Assembly (NCBI RefSeq): GCF_000198775.1
Contig: NC_014718.1
Location: 192,716-226,063 of the forward strand
DNA: 33,348 bases
Source: Mycetohabitans rhizoxinica HKI 454
Lineage (GTDB): Bacteria > Pseudomonadota > Gammaproteobacteria > Burkholderiales > Burkholderiaceae
Direction of reading: 5' to 3'
A program made the translations under genes and the position numbers. The notes beneath the pieces are model-generated. The model worked only from the letters and a program-made list of their open reading frames with translations, was not told the DNA's origin and made no database searches. Of the stretch, positions 28,836 through 33,348 are shown one piece after another (position 1 is the stretch's first letter; each line of letters opens with the position of its first letter).

Positions 28836-29723
28836 TCAGTTTTTTCCCATGGTTGCCGCCACGAACGCTTGGACGAGTGCGGATGCATTGCTCCGGTACA
28901 GCATCGCAACGGCAGTGGTATTGCCGGTGCCGGCCAGCCGAATGAAACGCACGCCTGCCGGCGCGATCAAGCGCATGCTTTCCGCAACCAGTGATACGCC
29001 GAAACCCGCTTCGATCAGACTCAGTTGCGTTGTCTTGCGTGACGTTACGCGAGCCGAACGTGGAAAGTAGCCGTTTTTCATGCACAATTCTGCGACACGA
29101 AAACTGAGCCCACCTCGTTCGTGATGCGGCAGTGACACGAACGGCTCCTCGCGTAGCTCGGCAATCGAGACTGCTTCGCGTCCCGCAAGCGGATGCGTGG
29201 CACTGACGGCAAGCATCAGTGGCTCCGAATAAAGCTCGTCAGCACGCACCCCGGGATATTCCAGGTGAACGGGCAGTCGTACAAAGCCGACATCGTTCAC
29301 GCCTTGCTCGATACTCGCCATCTGCTCCTCGGATGGCATTTGAGACACCTGCGCTGAAACGTGCTCGTTGGCGTCAAGATAGCATCGAACGCGTTCCAGC
29401 AAGGGTCCAGCAAATGGCACCGAGCTTGAATGGACCAGGCGGATGATGCCTTGCTCGCCACGATTCGCATGACGCGTCTGCACAAGCGTTTCATTGAGGT
29501 TGAACAGTAGACGCTTGGCGCCATCATACAGCGCCTTCCCAGCCCGGGTCAGTTCAACCCGGCGCGCACCGCGCACGAGTAACTGCACTTGTGCCGTTGC
29601 CTCTAGCTCCTTGATCTGCCTGCTCAATGCGGATTGCGCGATGAAAAGCCGCTCGGCGGCAAGACTGTAGCTGCCCGCCTCGACAATTTCCACAAAGTAA
29701 CGCAGTTGCCGTAGCGACATCAT
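28836..29723 (-). CDS. LysR-family regulator of the TSUP/monooxygenase genes
   Basis: A 295-aa LysR protein of the CbbR/CatR-like form. The DNA-binding part reads MSLRQLRYFVEIVEAGSYSL, then AAERLFIAQSALSRQIKELE; the effector domain starts near GIIRLVHSSSVPFAG and includes LMLAVSATHPLAGREAVSIA. ATG 29723 has GAGG eight bases upstream; the next ATG is possible. It is divergent from the permease gene with a 200-bp AT-rich spacer, so it probably senses an aromatic or its metabolite and controls the TSUP-HpaB-Rieske genes (inference). Catabolic-type LysR proteins usually act as activators with such a layout. Confidence 0.9.
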   Translation of the reverse strand: MMSLRQLRYFVEIVEAGSYSLAAERLFIAQSALSRQIKELEATAQVQLLVRGARRVELTRAGKALYDGAKRLLFNLNETLVQTRHANRGEQGIIRLVHSSSVPFAGPLLERVRCYLDANEHVSAQVSQMPSEEQMASIEQGVNDVGFVRLPVHLEYPGVRADELYSEPLMLAVSATHPLAGREAVSIAELREEPFVSLPHHERGGLSFRVAELCMKNGYFPRSARVTSRKTTQLSLIEAGFGVSLVAESMRLIAPAGVRFIRLAGTGNTTAVAMLYRSNASALVQAFVAATMGKN

Positions 29724-29756
29724 GCTCCATGCCTCATTGAGATAGCACTTTGCCAA

Positions 29757-29923
29757 AATTATATTGGTTGGCCCAAATTTAGCGCGATATATTGCCTGCG
29801 GATTTGGCGGTTAGGCTAAATAAATGGGCTGATAAATAAGGGACATAACATATTCTGTGGTTTTCCCCTATTTCTAGTGACTGGTGGATAACACCAAAAT
29901 AGCAATAAATCAAGGGGCCGCAA
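29757..29923. promoter_or_regulatory. AT-rich divergent control region with a T-N11-A dyad
   Basis: TTGG-N5-CCAA at 29764-29776 has the T-N11-A form of LysR sites, just upstream of the LysR start. The rest is notably AT-rich (for instance 29818-29835 and 29897-29913) compared with nearby genes and probably holds promoters in both directions. Confidence 0.4.
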
Positions 29924-30679
29924 TTGATATTCGATCTGACTGTAACGCATGTGTTCATCGTATGGTTAGGGATCGCATTAGCGTACGTCGTGTTTGGCAT
30001 GACTGGATTTGGCACGGCACTGGTGGCCAGTCCGCTGTTGGCTCAGTTCATACCGGTATCGCACATCGTCCCGCTGCTCGCATTGCTGGATTTTTGTGCG
30101 GCCACCACGAATGTGGTGCGAGACGGCAGAAAAGCCGAGCTTGGCGAATTGAAGCGACTGGTTCCTTTGATGGTTGCCGGCAGCGGAATGGGTGCGGTGA
30201 TTTTGTTGGCGACGAAACCGGATTTGCTGTTGTTGCTACTTGGGATTTTTGTGATCGGTTACGCGGCATACTCGCTAAGTGGCTATCGGCCAATGACCCA
30301 ATTGAGTTCATGGTCGTCGGTGCCTTTCGGCCTTGTGGGTGGCATCTTCAGCGCGTTATTTGGTAGTGGCGGTTTTATTTATGCGATTTACCTGCAGGGC
30401 AGGCTTGAAAACAAGGAGCATATCCGCATCACGCAAACCACGCTGATTGGATTGTCGACGCTCACCAGGTTGGTGATGTTTCTGGTGGCCGGCGTCTACG
30501 CCAACCGCAGCCTGCTGCTGCTCGCGGTGCTGCTCGCGCCAGGCATGCTGGCTGGCGTGTGGATGGGACGCCGCATCACGCTGAAGCTCTCGCGTGAGCA
30601 ATTCGTCAAGCTGGTGAATAGCGTCATTCTTGTATCCGGCGTGTTTTTGCTGGTGCGGTATTTTTCGTCAATTTCATAG
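29924..30679 (+). CDS. TauE/SafE (TSUP)-family membrane permease
   Basis: A 251-aa membrane protein with about eight helices and the two-repeat TSUP layout: YVVFGMTGFGTALVASPLLA and GLVGGIFSALFGSGGFIYAI, the paired Gly-rich motifs. Members export sulfite or sulfoacetate, or carry small organic acids; none can be assigned here. The start is a TTG at 29924 with AAGGGG upstream; the next in-frame ATG would cut off the first helix. It is 77 bp ahead of the HpaB-like gene on the same strand, so it may import or export a substrate or product of that pathway. Confidence 0.85.
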   Translation: MIFDLTVTHVFIVWLGIALAYVVFGMTGFGTALVASPLLAQFIPVSHIVPLLALLDFCAATTNVVRDGRKAELGELKRLVPLMVAGSGMGAVILLATKPDLLLLLLGIFVIGYAAYSLSGYRPMTQLSSWSSVPFGLVGGIFSALFGSGGFIYAIYLQGRLENKEHIRITQTTLIGLSTLTRLVMFLVAGVYANRSLLLLAVLLAPGMLAGVWMGRRITLKLSREQFVKLVNSVILVSGVFLLVRYFSSIS

Positions 30680-30756
30680 GCTATACCCGGCCGGATCGGG
30701 CGGTTCCATAGCGCTGTAGGCAGTCGCGGTTAGACTCAACGTTACCAGGAGTATTC

Positions 30757-32319
30757 ATGACTCAAAGCACATCCGCGGCATTGAAGTTGAAAGCCGCAGA
30801 GAAGGACGAAATGTTGACGGCTGACGAGTATCTTGCCAGTCTCGACGACGGCCGTGAAGTGTTCATCTATGGTGAAAAGGTTCGATCCGTCACGCAGCAC
30901 GTGGCGTTTCGCAATAGTGCGAGATCAATCGCTCGGTTATACGATGCGCTGCATGCACCGGCGTTCCGAGACACCATGACGACACTGGATCCGGCCGGTT
31001 ATCGCACGCATCGCTATTTCACCCCAGCGCGTTCGGCCGACGACTTGCTGCGGGCCCGCGCCGCAATCGCACACTGGTCGCGGCTGTCATATGGCTTCAT
31101 GGGGCGCACGCCCGACTATAAGGCGGGCTTTACCGCAACGTTGCTGTCCGATCCTGACTTCTATGATCCGTTCCGCGATAATGCGATCCGCTGGTATCAC
31201 GAGACGGCGCGCAAGGTGCTGTTTATGAATCATGTCCTGGTGAATCCACCGGTGGGCCGGGCCAAGGCGATTGACAGCATGCGTGATGTCTATCTGCACG
31301 TGGAAAAAGAGCGTGACGACGGTATTGTCGTGCGTGGCGCCAAGATGGTGGCGACTAGTGCGGCGATATCGAATGCCACGTTCGTAGCACAGAACAGTGC
31401 AACGCAGTACCAGCAGGGTCGGGAGGAGGATTTTGCGCTGTGCTTCATTTTGCCAATGGGCACGCCAAACTTGAAGATTGTTTGTCGGCGCTCATACGAA
31501 GCTTCGTCGTTAAGTCCGTTTGACAATCCGTTGTCCAGCCGTTTTGACGAGAATGACTCGGTGCTGATTTTCGATGGCGTGTTCGTGCCATGGGAAAACG
31601 TATTGATCTACCGGGACATACCGAAGGCGCGCAGTTTCTATTCGGCCTCGGGATTCCTGAATCGTTATCCGTTGCAGTCCGGCACGCGGCTCGCGGTCAA
31701 ATTAGATTTCCTATGCGGCGCGTTGATTAAGCTGCTCGAATCGAACGGCAGCTACGAATTCAGGGGCGTGCGCACGAAGGTGGCCGATGTAGTCGGCTGG
31801 CGCAACGCGATGTGGGCGATGACCGAAGCGATGTGCATGGCGCCGCAAAAGCGCAGCGACGGTTCTGTCGTACCGCGGCTCGAAGCGGCAACGACAGTGC
31901 GGCACTTCGGCGCGCAGGTGATGACCCACATCAAGCCGATTTTCGACACGATTCTCGGTGGCTCGCTAATCATGCAGGTGGCCAGTTTCGCAGACATGCG
32001 CAATCCAGAATTGTCTGGGCTCATCGATACGTACTTTCAAGGTACCGATTCGAGCGCACAGGAGCGGCTCAAGCTTGTGAAGTTGCTGTGGGACGCGATC
32101 GGCAGCGAGTTTGGCGGCCGGCATGAGCTTTACGAGTACAACTATGCGGGTAACCATGAGCAGGTACGGCTGGACATGCTGAACCATTCCACCGCATGTG
32201 GCGCGATCGACCAATGTAAGTCGCTTGTCGAGCAGTGTCTTGCCGATTACGACGTCGATGGCTGGCACGATCCGTCATGGCAGTTTGACGGCCAGCGTGA
32301 AGTCCACCCGTTTGCGTGA
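30757..32319 (+). CDS. HpaB-family FADH2-dependent aromatic monooxygenase
   Basis: A 520-aa member of the 4-hydroxyphenylacetate 3-monooxygenase (HpaB) group, two-component oxygenases that use reduced flavin from a separate reductase to ortho-hydroxylate phenols. Evidence: MLTADEYLASLDDGREVFIY at the N-terminus (HpaB N-domain), RVSYGF-like YGFMGRTPDYKAGF, VLIFDGVFVPWENVLIYRD near the domain border, and RHELYEYNYAGNHEQVRLDM at the end. Related proteins act on chlorophenols, nitrophenols and secondary metabolites, so the substrate stays open. ATG 30757 has GGAG six bases upstream. No flavin reductase gene lies in the window. It is 11 bp from the Rieske gene, surely one operon. Confidence 0.9.
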   Translation: MTQSTSAALKLKAAEKDEMLTADEYLASLDDGREVFIYGEKVRSVTQHVAFRNSARSIARLYDALHAPAFRDTMTTLDPAGYRTHRYFTPARSADDLLRARAAIAHWSRLSYGFMGRTPDYKAGFTATLLSDPDFYDPFRDNAIRWYHETARKVLFMNHVLVNPPVGRAKAIDSMRDVYLHVEKERDDGIVVRGAKMVATSAAISNATFVAQNSATQYQQGREEDFALCFILPMGTPNLKIVCRRSYEASSLSPFDNPLSSRFDENDSVLIFDGVFVPWENVLIYRDIPKARSFYSASGFLNRYPLQSGTRLAVKLDFLCGALIKLLESNGSYEFRGVRTKVADVVGWRNAMWAMTEAMCMAPQKRSDGSVVPRLEAATTVRHFGAQVMTHIKPIFDTILGGSLIMQVASFADMRNPELSGLIDTYFQGTDSSAQERLKLVKLLWDAIGSEFGGRHELYEYNYAGNHEQVRLDMLNHSTACGAIDQCKSLVEQCLADYDVDGWHDPSWQFDGQREVHPFA

Positions 32320-32330
32320 TGAGGCGAATA

Positions 32331-33348
32331 ATGATCTATTCTGGAAAGTGGGACCGGGATGCACTCGACTACCGGGCACTGCGCGACCAATGGCACGTGG
32401 TCGCCCGCTCGGACGATGTGGCACGCGATATGCCGCTCGCCGTGCGCTTGCTGGGTGAGGACTTGGTGCTGTGGCGGGACCATGCCGGCATCAACGCGTG
32501 GCTCGATTATTGCGGCCACCGTGGCGCGCGGCTTTCGCTGGGTTGTGTGCGCGACGGGGAAATTGAGTGCCCTTATCATGGATGGCGTTATGCGTCGTCG
32601 GGACAATGCACGAAAGTACCTGCGCATCCGGACCAAACGCCGCCCGCGCAGCGGCTTGTCCGCGTGTACCGTGTCACTGAGCGCTACGGACTAGTCTGGG
32701 TCTGTGTCGGACAACCGGCGTCCGACGTGCCGCCGTTCCCCGAATGGGATGACGCGAGCTTCCGCAAGGTGTATGCGGGACCTTACCGCTATCGGGCCAA
32801 CGCATTGCGCTCAGTAGAGAACTTCCTCGATGCTTCGCATTTTCCATTCGTGCATGCGAATCTGAACGGCGATCCAAATTGTCCCGATAAAATTGAGGAC
32901 TACGAAGTGAAAATGACGCAAAACGGTCTTGAAACATCGGAAATCGAGGTATTTCAGCCGTATGGCGATCACCGTGGGATCCCGGTTACCGCTCGTTATA
33001 CCTATCACGCTTTTCGGCCCACGACCGCCTATTTCTCGAAGAAGACCGGTGTGACTGAACGCTTTTGCACGTTTTTGAATGCGACGCCCGTTGATGAGGA
33101 CGAGTGCGTGATACAGCTTATTGTGGCGATTAACTTCGGTGAAAATTTGAGCGACGCACAAATCCTCCAGCGCCAGGACCGGGTGTTTGAACAGGATCGC
33201 CACATCGTCGAATCGCAGCGTCCCTATCGGCTACCACTGGACTTGCGCGAAGAGATGCATGTGCGCAGCGACCGCCTCGCGGTGGAGTATCGACGCTGGT
33301 TGCGTGCGCTAGGTGAGGCTGCAACAGCGGATTGCGGTGTGCGCCAAT
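32331..33348 (+). CDS. Rieske-type aromatic oxygenase, alpha subunit-like, 3' truncated
   Basis: At least 339 codons, open at the window edge. The Rieske [2Fe-2S] ligands are C61-G-H63 (in DYCGHRGARLS) and C80-P-Y-H83 (in IECPYHGWRY). The mononuclear iron site appears in RSVENFLDASHFPFVH (paired His), with the later QDRVFEQDRHIVESQRP containing the expected acidic residue. It resembles VanA/phenylpropionate dioxygenase-like one-component oxygenases. ATG 32331 has GAGG seven bases upstream and follows the HpaB-like gene by 11 bp. It may demethylate, hydroxylate or cleave the product or precursor of that monooxygenase. A reductase partner is not visible within the window. Confidence 0.9.
   Translation, partial: MIYSGKWDRDALDYRALRDQWHVVARSDDVARDMPLAVRLLGEDLVLWRDHAGINAWLDYCGHRGARLSLGCVRDGEIECPYHGWRYASSGQCTKVPAHPDQTPPAQRLVRVYRVTERYGLVWVCVGQPASDVPPFPEWDDASFRKVYAGPYRYRANALRSVENFLDASHFPFVHANLNGDPNCPDKIEDYEVKMTQNGLETSEIEVFQPYGDHRGIPVTARYTYHAFRPTTAYFSKKTGVTERFCTFLNATPVDEDECVIQLIVAINFGENLSDAQILQRQDRVFEQDRHIVESQRPYRLPLDLREEMHVRSDRLAVEYRRWLRALGEAATADCGVRQ

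Overview
The window looks like a chromosomal segment of a GC-rich betaproteobacterium of the Burkholderiaceae. The evidence is family-level: a NodT/RND/adaptor efflux operon beside a TetR gene, DUF2795-like and DUF3022-like small proteins, a ClcB-like ClC protein, and several LysR genes with codon use typical of Burkholderia relatives. Decayed gene fragments and in-frame hexanucleotide repeats suggest a lineage under genome reduction. An endofungal Mycetohabitans-type relative is possible, but this is a guess. No rRNA, tRNA, insertion sequence, prophage or CRISPR array was seen.

Left part (1-5300): the end of an exopolysaccharide locus (C-terminus of a BY-kinase, then a GT4 glycosyltransferase); an AcoR-type sigma-54 activator on the minus strand; a 440-bp spacer with a good sigma-54 promoter match pointing at an OmpR-type regulator whose receiver lacks the usual lysine; and a dodecin gene. 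A ten-unit 10-bp tandem repeat lies upstream of dodecin.

Middle (5560-12400): a translationally coupled tripartite efflux operon (adaptor, RND pump, outer-membrane lipoprotein) divergent from a TetR regulator. Then (12400-21600) come mostly minus-strand housekeeping or accessory genes: a DUF2795-like protein, a possible 46-aa peptide, a C45/phospholipase B-like N-terminal nucleophile hydrolase, a ClC protein with CBS domains overlapping a glutathione transferase, a YeiH-family transporter divergent from a LysR gene, a PfkB sugar-acid kinase behind a LacI/PtxS-like palindrome, a PAP2 phosphatase and a DUF3022-like protein.

Right part (21780-33348): a P-loop kinase, a 42-aa CydX separated from any cydAB, and a universal stress protein on one strand; a NUP-family nucleoside permease-like secreted protein; two regions of decayed genes; ribA; a GT9 glycosyltransferase; ompW behind a perfect FNR-type box; and a LysR gene divergent from a TSUP permease, an HpaB-family flavin monooxygenase and a Rieske oxygenase cut by the window end. 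The last group is the best candidate for an undescribed pathway: LysR sensing, membrane transport, then FADH2-dependent hydroxylation and Rieske oxygenation of an unknown aromatic compound. The orphan cydX and the sigma-54/atypical-receiver pair are the other leading points of interest.
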